NCBI GenBank assembly: GCA_963796565.1
Contig: CAWCMA010000005.1
Location: 186,001-250,000 of the forward strand
DNA length: 64,000 nucleotides
DNA from: JAKAVN01 sp963796565
GTDB lineage: Bacteria > Desulfobacterota > Binatia > Binatales > Binataceae
Direction of reading: 5' to 3'
The translations under genes were made by a program, and so were the position numbers. A model generated the notes under the pieces. The model did no database searches and had not been told where the DNA came from. It saw nothing but the letters and a program-made list of their open reading frames with translations. Shown piece after piece: positions 55,853 to 64,000 of this stretch (position 1 is the stretch's first letter; every line of letters begins with the position of its first letter).

Positions 55853-56149
55853 ATGATGAGCGACGAATTCGATGCCGAGCGTTTTCCCGGCAACTTCTAC
55901 CGGGGGATGATCATGCGATTGGACCGCGCCCGCGGCCGCGGCGCCGTGCGCTCGCATCAGGGACGCGAAGTGCTGTTCCAGTTTCCCTTCGTCGAGATCG
56001 CCGGCGCGCCGCTGGGCGGCCGCTTCCCCGGCATCGACCTCTTAAGCGAAGGCGACAGCGTCGGCTTCGACGTCGGATGGACCTCCAGCGGATTGCGCGT
56101 CACGCTGATCAAGCCGGCGCGCTCTCGCCGCGACGCGGCCCCGGACTAG
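55853..56149 (+). CDS. Small cold-shock-like OB-fold protein (divergent)
   Basis: A 98-residue protein. RGMIMRLDRARGRGAVRSHQGREVLFQF, GIDLLSEGDSVGFDVGWT and GLRVTLIKP follow the spacing of a cold-shock domain (G-x-v ... rg-G-f-i ... d-v-F ... G-d-x-V-x-F-x-v). The usual RNA-binding aromatic positions are mostly replaced. It may bind nucleic acid or have another role. Its 3' end overlaps the convergent GNAT gene by 41 bp. Confidence 0.65.
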   Translation: MMSDEFDAERFPGNFYRGMIMRLDRARGRGAVRSHQGREVLFQFPFVEIAGAPLGGRFPGIDLLSEGDSVGFDVGWTSSGLRVTLIKPARSRRDAAPD

Positions 56150-56816
56150 AATCGCGCCGCGCCTGAAACATCCGCCACATCCTCACCCCCAACGGATAGA
56201 ACTCGCCGATCACCTCGTAGCCATTGCGCGTGTAGTAGGCGACGTTGGCCTCGGTCGCGGTTTCCAGGTACACGCCGTCAAGGTCGGAGCGCGTTTCCAC
56301 CAGATCGCGCAGATGATTGAGGATCGCGACTCCGCAATGCCGCCCCTGGAATGACGGCTCGACGCCGAGGATGTTGAGATAGAGATGCGGCCGCGGCGGA
56401 TGATTGCGCGTCAGCGTATCGACCAGCCGAATCGACCGCCGCACGCCGCCCCACCCCACCGCGCGCACCAGCGTCGGCAGGCTCAGCAGCCCACTCGCGA
56501 CCGTCGCGCCGACCGACGCGTGCATCGTTCCCTCGACCACCGCCGCCGCAATCAGGCGGCCGTCCTCGAACACCCCGAAGACCGGCTGACCGCCGCCGCG
56601 CTGGAGCTTGAGCACGACCGCGAACAGCCCGGCCAGCCGGAGCGCGCGTTCGCCCGGCTCGCGCGGCTCGGGCGCAAGCGCATTTATGAGCGGATCGTCG
56701 ACAAAGGCGCGGCTCAGCACACCGGCGGCGTCGGAGTAATGCTCGGGGAAGACCAACGCGACGCGCGGCCACGAGTTCTGATCTGTCGATCTTTTATCTT
56801 GCGATTTCTGCGCCAT
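56109..56816 (-). CDS. GNAT N-acetyltransferase
   Basis: A 235-residue acetyltransferase. The acetyl-CoA site follows LYLNILGVEPSFQGRHCGVAIL, with the Q/R-x-x-G-x-G/A loop as QGRHCG. Conserved beta-4 and YTRNGYEVIGEF near the C-terminus fit the fold. Substrate unknown. Start at 56816 (MAQKSQD) is one option; the frame also has a Met at 56846. Confidence 0.85.
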   Translation of the reverse strand: MAQKSQDKRSTDQNSWPRVALVFPEHYSDAAGVLSRAFVDDPLINALAPEPREPGERALRLAGLFAVVLKLQRGGGQPVFGVFEDGRLIAAAVVEGTMHASVGATVASGLLSLPTLVRAVGWGGVRRSIRLVDTLTRNHPPRPHLYLNILGVEPSFQGRHCGVAILNHLRDLVETRSDLDGVYLETATEANVAYYTRNGYEVIGEFYPLGVRMWRMFQARRDSSPGPRRGESAPA

Positions 56817-56901
56817 CGATTTCTTACTATCGCATTGCCGTAGCATCCCGGCGACCGGTTTCTCGATCTTGCTTCACGTCCGCGCCGCAGCCGCCAAAGC
56901 G

Positions 56902-58380
56902 CTAGCTTCGCACGCGCGCCACCGCCGCATGCCATCCGTTGACCAGCCGTTCCCGCTCGGCGGGACGCATCGACGGGCGGAACAGCCGCTCGCTCCCGCC
57001 CAGCGCGGCCAGCTCGCCTGGCGATCGCCACAGGCCCACCGCCAGTCCGGCCAGCATCGCCGCACCCAGCGCCGTGGTCTCGGCCATTTTCGGCCGCCGC
57101 ACCGGGCGTCCAAGCACGTCAGCCTGAAACTGCATCAGGTAGCCGTTGGCAGTGGCGCCGCCATCGACGCGCAACTCGCGCACCCGCCGTCCACTGTCTT
57201 TCTCCATCGCAGCCAAGGCGTCGCGCACCTGGTAGGCGATCGAGTCGAGCGCCGCGCGCACCACGTCGGCCCGACTGGTGCCGCGAGTTATGCCGACGAT
57301 CGCGCCGCGCGCGCCGGGGTCCCAGTATGGCGCACCGAGGCCGACGAAGGCCGGCACTAGGTAGGGTTGCGAGCGATCGCGGCTCGAGCGCGCGAGCTTC
57401 TCGCTCTCGGCCGCAGTGCCGATCATGCGTATCTCGTCGCGGAGCCACTGGATGGCCGCGCCCGCGATGAATACCGAACCCTCCAGCGCGTAGGCGGGCT
57501 CGCCCGCGGGTCCCAGCGCGGCCGTCGTCAGCAAGCGATTGCGCGAGGCGACAGCGCGCTGGCCCGTATGCATCAGCAGAAAAGCGCCGGTGCCATAGGT
57601 CGCCTTGGCCGCGCCGGAGGTGACCGCGCGCTGGCCGAAGAGCGCTGACTGTTGATCGCCGATGACTGCGCCAATCGCGATGGCGCGCGGGCCGAACGTG
57701 CCGCGCGCCGCCTCGGCCAACGGGCCGCGTGAGCTGACCGGCTCGGGCAGCATCGCGGGCGGCACGCCGAGCATCCGTAGCATCGCGGCGTCCCACGTGC
57801 GCTCCTTCAGATTGAGCATCATAGTGCGCGACGCGTTGGTAAAGTCGGTAACGAAGGCCGCACCACGCGAAAGCCGGAATATCAGCCATGAATCGATCGT
57901 GCCGAAACACAGTTCGCCGCGCGCGGCGCGTCGGCGGAGCGTGCGGTCGCTGTCGAGCAGCCACTTGAGCTTGGTGCCGGAGAAGTAAGGATCGATCAGC
58001 AGTCCGGTGCGCCGGCGGACCTCGGCCTCGCGCCGGGCGAGCACCGCGCAAATTCCGGCGCTGCGGCGGCATTGCCATACGATGGCGCGATGCACCGGGC
58101 GGCCGCTTTGCCGTTCCCATACCACGAACGTTTCGCGCTGATTAGTGATTCCAATCGCGCCGACGGCGGCGGGCCGGATGCGCGAAGCCGCGATCGCCTC
58201 GCGGCCGAGCCGCACCACCGATCGATAGATCTGCTCCGGATCGTGCTCCACCCATCCGGGCCGCGGATAGAACTGGCGTATCTCACCGTAGGCGCGACCT
58301 AGGATTCGTCCGCGTCCATCGAGCACCATCGCCGTGGTCCCGGTCGTTCCCTGGTCGATTGCGAGCACCGCCTCAGCCAT
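56902..58380 (-). CDS. glpK: Glycerol kinase
   Basis: A 492-residue FGGY kinase making sn-glycerol 3-phosphate. Opening DQGTTGTTAMVLD, NQRETFVVWER, TGLLIDPYFSGTKLKWLL, and DFTNASRTMMLNL identify GlpK; the second domain holds ATYGTGAFLLM, FVGLGAPYWD and ELRVDGGATANGYLMQFQAD. All match glycerol kinase rather than xylulokinase. No glpF or glpD nearby. Confidence 0.93.
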   Translation of the reverse strand: MAEAVLAIDQGTTGTTAMVLDGRGRILGRAYGEIRQFYPRPGWVEHDPEQIYRSVVRLGREAIAASRIRPAAVGAIGITNQRETFVVWERQSGRPVHRAIVWQCRRSAGICAVLARREAEVRRRTGLLIDPYFSGTKLKWLLDSDRTLRRRAARGELCFGTIDSWLIFRLSRGAAFVTDFTNASRTMMLNLKERTWDAAMLRMLGVPPAMLPEPVSSRGPLAEAARGTFGPRAIAIGAVIGDQQSALFGQRAVTSGAAKATYGTGAFLLMHTGQRAVASRNRLLTTAALGPAGEPAYALEGSVFIAGAAIQWLRDEIRMIGTAAESEKLARSSRDRSQPYLVPAFVGLGAPYWDPGARGAIVGITRGTSRADVVRAALDSIAYQVRDALAAMEKDSGRRVRELRVDGGATANGYLMQFQADVLGRPVRRPKMAETTALGAAMLAGLAVGLWRSPGELAALGGSERLFRPSMRPAERERLVNGWHAAVARVRS

Positions 58381-58563
58381 CTGACCTTACCTTTGCGTAG
58401 CTCTGGGTGTCGGCAGCCTGTGCGTAAAGTCGCGTGCCGAATCGCGCCTTAAGTTAGGCGAGGGTTGCTCTCGTCGACAAGGGTCTTCGCCCGGCTTGCC
58501 TCCAATTTTCGCCAAAGCCATGATAAGTTCGCGGTCGAAGCGCCTCTAAGGAAACGTGTGCGT

Positions 58564-59937
58564 ATGACAACGAGCGCCGATCTGGTCGAAACCCGCGAGC
58601 AGTTAATCCGCTACTTCGAGAGCGGAGCGAAGCCGCGCGAGCAATGGCGAGTCGGGACCGAGTACGAAAAGGTCACGGTGTCGGCTCACGACGGGCGCGC
58701 GCTGCCCTATTCGGGACCGCGCGGAGTCGAGCAAATCCTGCGCCGGATGGCCGAGCGCTACGGCTACGAGCCGGACGCGGAGCAGGGACGTGTGATCGGG
58801 CTTAGAGGCGAGCGCGCCGCGATCACCATCGAGCCCGGTAGCCAGATCGAGCTTTCGGGCGAGCAGTGCGAGACCATTCACTGCGCGCACGCCGAGTTCA
58901 GCCGGCACATCGAACAGCTGGTCGAAGTCGGCCACGAATACGGAGCGGTGGTGCTGGGCCTGGGAATGCAGCCCATCAGCACCATCGACGAGATCGAGCT
59001 CATACCCAAAAGGCGCTACCGGATCATGTATCCCTACATGGCACGCAAGGGACGGCTGGGCCAGCGGATGATGAAGCAGACCGCCGGCGTGCAGGCCAAC
59101 CTCGATTACGGAGACGAAGCCGACGCGATGCGGAAGCTGCGCCTGAGCATGGGACTGGTGCCTCTAGTATACGCGATGTTCGCCAACTCGCCGCTAAGCG
59201 ACGGCCGTCTCAACGGCTACCAGAGCTATCGGGGCCATATCTGGAGCGACACCGACCCCGACCGCTGCGGGACGCTGGGGTTTCTTTTCCGCGACGACGC
59301 CGGCTTCGAGGATTACACCGAATACGCACTCGACGTTCCGATGTATTTCATCTATCGCAATCACGAACCTCACGACCTGACCAAACCGCCGGGTCTTACC
59401 TTTCGCCAGTTCATGGAGCGCGGATGGCGCGGCGAGCGCGCGACGCTCGACGACTGGGCGACCCATCTCACCACTATTTTCACCGAGGTGCGGCTCAAAA
59501 AGTACGTCGAGGTGCGCACCGCCGACAGTCAGCCGCCGGCCCTGATGCTGGCGCTGCCCGCGTTGTACAAGGGCCTGCTGTACGATTCCGATTGCATGAC
59601 GGGCGCCTGGGACCTGGTCAAGCGCTGGAGCTTCGAGGAGCGCCTGGAGCTCACCGACGCCGCTCAGAAAGTTGGCCTTGAGGCCCGCGCCGGCCGCATT
59701 AGCATGCGCGAACTCGCGCTCGAGGCGCTGATGATCGCGACCGTCGGGCTGGAACGCCAGCGCGCGCTCAACCAGCACGGCGACAACGAGAGCATCTACC
59801 TTCTGCGCCTGCTCGACCAGGTGCGCAACGGATGGACACAGGCGAGCCTGACCATCGAGCGCTGGAAGGGGCGATGGAACTACGACGTGCAGCGGCTGGT
59901 CGAGGGCACCGCGTACCAGGCCGAGAGATTTAGCTGA
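58564..59937 (+). CDS. gshA: Glutamate--cysteine ligase, plant/alphaproteobacterial (GCS2) type
   Basis: A 457-residue ligase that makes gamma-glutamylcysteine. GTEYEK near residue 31, IEPGSQIELSG, MYPYMARKGRLGQRMMKQTAGVQANLDY and LRLSMGLVPL are signatures of the class shared by plants and alphaproteobacteria. ATG 58564 was chosen; the upstream frame part is not family-like. gshB is not in the window. The stop overlaps the gspC start by one base (TGATG), an odd but firm coupling. Confidence 0.93.
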   Translation: MTTSADLVETREQLIRYFESGAKPREQWRVGTEYEKVTVSAHDGRALPYSGPRGVEQILRRMAERYGYEPDAEQGRVIGLRGERAAITIEPGSQIELSGEQCETIHCAHAEFSRHIEQLVEVGHEYGAVVLGLGMQPISTIDEIELIPKRRYRIMYPYMARKGRLGQRMMKQTAGVQANLDYGDEADAMRKLRLSMGLVPLVYAMFANSPLSDGRLNGYQSYRGHIWSDTDPDRCGTLGFLFRDDAGFEDYTEYALDVPMYFIYRNHEPHDLTKPPGLTFRQFMERGWRGERATLDDWATHLTTIFTEVRLKKYVEVRTADSQPPALMLALPALYKGLLYDSDCMTGAWDLVKRWSFEERLELTDAAQKVGLEARAGRISMRELALEALMIATVGLERQRALNQHGDNESIYLLRLLDQVRNGWTQASLTIERWKGRWNYDVQRLVEGTAYQAERFS

Positions 59938-60845
59938 TGACGCTGCGCTTTTCCGAACGCTACGTCATCGCGCTCAACCTGCTGTTGATCGCGATCCTGG
60001 CCTACTTCCTGGCGCTCTCGGTCAACGATATTATTCTCGGCCGCGTCGCTCGCGGAACACGCGCGCACCTGCCCTCGCTGGTCGGCGCCGAGCCCCCCGC
60101 ACCAGTCGCCCGTCCCCGTGCCTACTACGACGCGATCGCGAAGCGCGACATCTTCAATCTGGTGCCGGCGGTGGTCGAAGCTCCCGCGGAGGTTGCAACC
60201 AATCTGCACATCAAGCTGCTCGGCACCTCGATGCTCACTCTTTCGCAGCCGTTCATTATCGTCGAGGATGATAACAATCACGAGCAATCGCTCTATCGGA
60301 TGGGAGACGAGATTCCAGATGCCGGCAAACTGGTCGGAGTCTACAAGGATCACGCGATCATCCTGCACCAAGGCCACCGCACGAAGCTCGAGATGCCAGC
60401 CGACCAGAACGGTACGCCGGCCACGCCGACTCACGCCCCGCGTCCGTTCGCGCTTCCGCGCCGGGGGATTGGCGGCTTTCTGCGCGGCCGCTCAGGCATG
60501 AACGGAGTGCGCGAGGTCGATCCCAATCGCTACGTGCTCGACCGCTCGACCCTCAACAACAATCTGAACAACATGGCCGCGCTCTTCACTCAGGTTCGCG
60601 CCATCCCCAATCTCGGCGCGGACGGACAATCCAACGGCTTCAAGCTCTCCGAAATTCAGCCCGACTCGCTGTTTCAGCAGATCGGCCTGCGCGACGGCGA
60701 CGTTCTGACCGGGGTCAGCGGGCAGAGCGTGAGCGACCCCGCCAAGGCGATGCAATTGTTGGGCACCTTGCGCAATCAGAGCTCCATCAGCTTGACCGTG
60801 ATACGCGGCGGCCAACCGGTTCAGCTCCAGTATAATATTCGCTGA
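59937..60845 (+). CDS. gspC: Type II secretion protein GspC-like (HR domain plus PDZ)
   Basis: A 302-residue inner-membrane protein. One N-terminal helix (YVIALNLLLIAILAYFLAL), a Pro-rich stretch, the HR domain (YDAIAKRDIFNLVP ... LHIKLLGTSMLTLSQPFIIVED ... RMGDEIPDAGKLVGVYKDHAIIL), and a C-terminal PDZ (GFKLSEIQPDSLFQQIGLRDGDVLTGVSGQ). This is GspC, which links secretin GspD to the inner-membrane platform. No other gsp gene is adjacent, which is unusual. Confidence 0.88.
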   Translation: MTLRFSERYVIALNLLLIAILAYFLALSVNDIILGRVARGTRAHLPSLVGAEPPAPVARPRAYYDAIAKRDIFNLVPAVVEAPAEVATNLHIKLLGTSMLTLSQPFIIVEDDNNHEQSLYRMGDEIPDAGKLVGVYKDHAIILHQGHRTKLEMPADQNGTPATPTHAPRPFALPRRGIGGFLRGRSGMNGVREVDPNRYVLDRSTLNNNLNNMAALFTQVRAIPNLGADGQSNGFKLSEIQPDSLFQQIGLRDGDVLTGVSGQSVSDPAKAMQLLGTLRNQSSISLTVIRGGQPVQLQYNIR

Positions 60846-60847
60846 CC

Positions 60848-61894
60848 ATGGAACTGCGACCGGCGCGCAGCAGCGAGCGCGACGAGGTTCTGGATCTGCT
60901 CGCGCTGTGGTACGGCGACCGCGGCTTCTTTGCCCGCTACAACCATCACGACCCCGGCTTCCGCGACGATTTGTGCCTGGTCGCATGCGAGGACGGCCGG
61001 ATCGTCGCTACCGCGCAGATTTTCCAGCGCGTCGTGAACTTGCGCGGCGCGCGCGTCCCCCTGGGCGGCATCGGCTCGGTGTACACGATGGAGCACTATC
61101 GCGGCCGTGGCGTCGGATCGGCGCTCATGCAGTTGGCGGTAACGACGATGGAGCACGCGGGCTTCGAGGTTTCGCTGCTGTTCGCCGAGCAGTTGGACTT
61201 CTACGCGCGTTTCGGATGGCGCCCGGTCACGCGTCAGTTCAGCGCACTAGCCGATACCCAGACGATGCGCACGGCCGCGGAGTTTCGGCTTGCGCGCTTC
61301 GAGCAGGCACGCGACCTCCGGCAAGCCGCCGCGCTCCATCGCAGCTATAGCGGCCGTTTCGACGGCACTGCGGTGCGCGACCCCGACGGATGGCGCGGCA
61401 ATCTTCGCTACGCGGGAAATCCGGGCGAATACTTCGTCGTGTGCCGCCGCGTCGCGACGGATGGGCTCGCCGCTTACGCGCGCGCGATGATGTTCCACGG
61501 CTTCCCGATGGTGATGGAGTACGGCTACACGCCGGAGGCGGCGGACGCGATGCTCGCGCTGATACGGCATATAGGTGAGACGGCCTCGGGTACCCCGCCT
61601 TCGATTCCGCTGGCAAGCAGCCGTGGCGACGCGGCGACGCTGCACAATCCCGCCGATGCTCCCGGGCCGGCGCTGCTGGTGACCCATAGCGCTCACGACC
61701 CGGAACTGGAGGAAAGCCTGCGCGCGGCCGGCGTCTTCGTGATGCATCATTCGGACAACTTTTTCATGTGGCGCGTAATCTCGCCGCACAAGCTCGCCAG
61801 GCGCCTCGGCGTCTCCGCCGACCAGACCGAGGCGGCGCTGTTCGCGATGCTCCAGGGGCCAAACGCGCTATATTGGACCGCTGATCGTTTTTGA
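60848..61894 (+). CDS. GNAT acetyltransferase, Eis-like two-domain
   Basis: A 348-residue protein: an N-terminal GNAT domain (VPLGGIGSVYTMEHYRGRGVGSALM, with Q/RGxGxG/A as RGRGVG; LDFYARFGWRP) and a second, degenerate GNAT-like half (about 170-340) with SDNFFMWRV near the end. The double-domain layout resembles Eis/Acetyltransf_9 enzymes that acetylate aminoglycosides or peptides. Substrate unknown. It begins 2 bp after gspC, so gshA-gspC-this gene form one unit. Confidence 0.85.
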   Translation: MELRPARSSERDEVLDLLALWYGDRGFFARYNHHDPGFRDDLCLVACEDGRIVATAQIFQRVVNLRGARVPLGGIGSVYTMEHYRGRGVGSALMQLAVTTMEHAGFEVSLLFAEQLDFYARFGWRPVTRQFSALADTQTMRTAAEFRLARFEQARDLRQAAALHRSYSGRFDGTAVRDPDGWRGNLRYAGNPGEYFVVCRRVATDGLAAYARAMMFHGFPMVMEYGYTPEAADAMLALIRHIGETASGTPPSIPLASSRGDAATLHNPADAPGPALLVTHSAHDPELEESLRAAGVFVMHHSDNFFMWRVISPHKLARRLGVSADQTEAALFAMLQGPNALYWTADRF

Positions 61895-61947
61895 ACTAAC
61901 ACGTGTGCCGCGACGACGCGGCTGGGGTGGTTCTGGAGGTAGGGGTT

Positions 61948-63204
61948 ATGCGCTCGTCGCCCGCTTTGGCAATCGTTTCGTTTCGCGCCGCAAAGAGCCG
62001 CAGGCTGGCGCCGCTGCTGGCTGCGCTGACCATCGTCATCACAATACCCGCGACGATGCTTACGATGATGGCGCCGGCTACCGCGTTCGCGCGCCAGCGC
62101 CGTTCGCATCCCGCCGCCACCGAGCCCGCGCAGCCCGGCAAACTCAGTGAACCATACGCCGCCGCGCTGTTGATGGAACCTGAGACCGGGACCGTGATGT
62201 TCGAGAACAACGCGCACAAACCATGGCCTACCGCGTCGCTGGCCAAGATGATGATTGCGATGATCGTCGCGCAGAAGCTCGCCGACGGCAGCCTCAAGCT
62301 CAACAGCATGATCGCAAGCTCGCGCCAGGCGGCCGAGATGGGCGGCTCGCAGGTCTACCTCAAAGAGGGCGAGACGTTTTCGCTCGACGACATGATGAAA
62401 GCGATCATGGTGCACTCCGCCAACGACGCCTCCGTCGCGGTGGCCGAGTATGTCGGCGGCTCGACTGAAGCCTTCGTGCAGATGATGAATCGCGAGGCCG
62501 CCCGTCTCGGCATGAAAGATACGCACTACTACTCGGTGCACGGTCTGCCGCCCGCATCCGGCGAGCAGGCTGACATTTCGAGCGCATGGGACGAGGCGCT
62601 CCTAGCGCGCGCGCTGGTCGGGTACCCGCAAGTCATGCAATGGGCGTCGATCGATACCGCGCCGTTTCGAGGAGGCGCCTTCACCCTGCGCAACACCAAC
62701 CATCTGGTGCGCACGTTCCCCGGATGCGACGGGCTCAAGACCGGCTTCTACTACGAGGCCGGATTCAACGTGGTGGCGACCGCCCATCGGAGTGGGATGC
62801 GTCTGATTGCCGTGGTGCTCGGATCGCCCAGAAAGGGAGAGAACTTCAACTCGGCCGCCGAGCTTCTGGCCCAGGGGTTTGCGAACTATCAGATGAGCGT
62901 CGTAGCCAAGCAGGGTGCGCCGATCGAACAGACACTCGCCGTCAGCGGCGGTTCAGTGGCTGGCTTCAGACCGGTTTGGGGCGAAAACCTGAGCGTGCTG
63001 CAAAAGCGTGATGATGAAGCCGCGCTCAAGGTCCAATTTCGGCTTCCAGCCTCGCTCGCCGCGCCGATCCGCGCCGGACAGCCGGTGGGCATCGGGCAGG
63101 CCATCACCTCCGGCGGCAAAGTGCTGGCCAGCGCTCCGCTGGTCGCGCCGGCCGCGATAGCCTCGCAGCCTTCGCTGATACAGCGTCTGCGCGGCGCGCT
63201 TTGA
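61948..63204 (+). CDS. D-alanyl-D-alanine carboxypeptidase (PBP5-like, peptidase S11)
   Basis: A 418-residue periplasmic enzyme that trims pentapeptide stems of peptidoglycan. The SxxK motif is TASLAKM, SxN is SAND, and KTG is LKTGF. A hydrophobic leader (LLAALTIVITIPATML) and cleavage near AFARQ indicate export. The C-terminal domain (about 300-418) may be the PBP5 stalk; the last residues (SLIQRLRGAL) could be the amphipathic membrane anchor. Start at 61948 has GGAGGTAGGGG upstream. Confidence 0.93.
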   Translation: MRSSPALAIVSFRAAKSRRLAPLLAALTIVITIPATMLTMMAPATAFARQRRSHPAATEPAQPGKLSEPYAAALLMEPETGTVMFENNAHKPWPTASLAKMMIAMIVAQKLADGSLKLNSMIASSRQAAEMGGSQVYLKEGETFSLDDMMKAIMVHSANDASVAVAEYVGGSTEAFVQMMNREAARLGMKDTHYYSVHGLPPASGEQADISSAWDEALLARALVGYPQVMQWASIDTAPFRGGAFTLRNTNHLVRTFPGCDGLKTGFYYEAGFNVVATAHRSGMRLIAVVLGSPRKGENFNSAAELLAQGFANYQMSVVAKQGAPIEQTLAVSGGSVAGFRPVWGENLSVLQKRDDEAALKVQFRLPASLAAPIRAGQPVGIGQAITSGGKVLASAPLVAPAAIASQPSLIQRLRGAL

Positions 63205-63314
63205 GCCTGGCGTCAATTGCGAACGAAAACGTAGTTAAATGCCACACTCTCCGCGCGGATTCGAACCGATCACTTTTGCCGACGCGCGCGATCGAGAAGC
63301 ATGGCGGGGCTCTG

Positions 63315-64000
63315 TCAGATCGGCGATGGCGTGCTGGCCCAGCCGCCCTTGGCCTTAATGCCCTTGGCGGCTGGGATAACTTCCTCGCCGAAGCGCTGTA
63401 TCTGTTCTTCGAGCTCCTCGATCCGCCCGGAGCAGTCCAGGATTAGGACCACCAATGAATAGCCGGCATCTGCAAACCGCTGAAGATCAGAGAGCACCTG
63501 CTCGGCTCCACCGGTGCAAATGCTGCGCGGATTTTTATCGTGTTGCGGGTCGCCTGGAGCTGTAAGCCGCCCCGAGGCCACGGCCATAAGAAAGAACCTT
63601 GAAAGATCCCGTCCGACCCGGCCAGCTTCGCGTCGAATCTCGTCCAGCAGCGATGCATAGCGATTCGGGTCAGCCTGCGGATCCAGAAAAATCGGATAAA
63701 ACCCGTCGCAGTGGCGCGCCGCGCGGCGCGCGCCGGCCGGCACCACACCACCGAAAATGATTGGCGGCCGCGGTTTTTGAACCGGCTTCGGATCCATCGA
63801 GACACTCTCGAAGTTGTAGAATCGGCCGTGAAAATCCACCACGTCGGCGGTCCACGAACGCTTGAAAATCTCGATGCATTCGTTGGCCATCGCGCCGCGC
63901 TCCTTATACGACAGACCCAAGGCATCGAACTCCTCCTTCATCCAACCGGCGCCGACACCGAGGATCAATCGGCCATTGGAAAGCGAGTCGACAGTGGCAA
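63315..64000 (-). CDS. LLM-class flavin/F420-dependent oxidoreductase (partial, runs off right edge)
   Basis: The C-terminal part of a luciferase-like monooxygenase family protein. It enters the window as ATVDSLSNGRLILGVGAGW, the family hallmark, then FDALGLSYKERGA, PRPPIIFGGV and a C-terminal helix block, which identify the F420/FMN TIGR03619-like group. The N-terminus is outside the window. The substrate is unknown. A TTG inside this hallmark (63968) is not the true start. Confidence 0.92.
   Translation of the reverse strand, partial: ATVDSLSNGRLILGVGAGWMKEEFDALGLSYKERGAMANECIEIFKRSWTADVVDFHGRFYNFESVSMDPKPVQKPRPPIIFGGVVPAGARRAARHCDGFYPIFLDPQADPNRYASLLDEIRREAGRVGRDLSRFFLMAVASGRLTAPGDPQHDKNPRSICTGGAEQVLSDLQRFADAGYSLVVLILDCSGRIEELEEQIQRFGEEVIPAAKGIKAKGGWASTPSPI

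Overview
The window is a GC-rich stretch of bacterial chromosome, densely coded on both strands, with overlapping start/stop codons and no phage, integrase or transposase. The mix points to an uncultured gram-negative lineage of the former deltaproteobacterial type, most likely Candidatus Binatota (an inference from gene content, not from a marker tree). It has lipid A synthesis (LpxC), a Pal/OmpA lipoprotein and GspC. It also has many lipid/CoA enzymes typical of that group: acyl-CoA dehydrogenases, an SCP-x-like thiolase with a DUF35 partner, a CaiB/BaiF transferase, an LLM flavin oxidoreductase, SDR and VOC proteins.

Region 1-12 kb: the left edge holds a gene that is easily missed because it starts with GTG and runs off the window. 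It joins an NtrX-type phospho-receiver to the start of LpxC, the committed enzyme of lipid A synthesis. An NtrY-like sensor kinase lies just upstream on the same strand, so the pair looks like a two-component system whose output is an enzyme rather than a DNA-binding domain. Then come DUF2905, an EF-G-like GTPase, birA, nadC, valS, tRNA-Leu(CAG) and two tail-to-tail glycosyltransferases.

Region 12-29 kb: a zinc-ribbon membrane protein, gcvH, ald, a CsgG/LpoB-like lipoprotein, aspS-hisS, the thiolase/DUF35 pair, an aldo/keto reductase, a VOC protein, comEC and uvrC. The 5' part of uvrC is packed with near-perfect palindromes. Region 29-44 kb: an SDR, several small secreted or unknown proteins, a GFA-family protein, uvrB, an OmpA lipoprotein with a 25-proline linker, a frameshifted lipoprotein, two acyl-CoA dehydrogenases flanking a LarA-like protein, a DUF2844/DUF3443 pair and pgeF.

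Region 44-64 kb: uvrA (so all three UvrABC genes lie within 21 kb but apart), an RluA-type pseudouridine synthase, an NTF2-like protein, a CaiB transferase, a comF-methyltransferase-purM-purN run, a TIGR04283-like glycosyltransferase with a glutaredoxin, a cold-shock-like small protein, GNATs, glpK, gshA-gspC, a D,D-carboxypeptidase and a partial LLM oxidoreductase at the right edge. Dispersed GTCATCC-type repeats, CTCTCCTTG hairpins and a phased 15-bp tandem repeat lie between genes.
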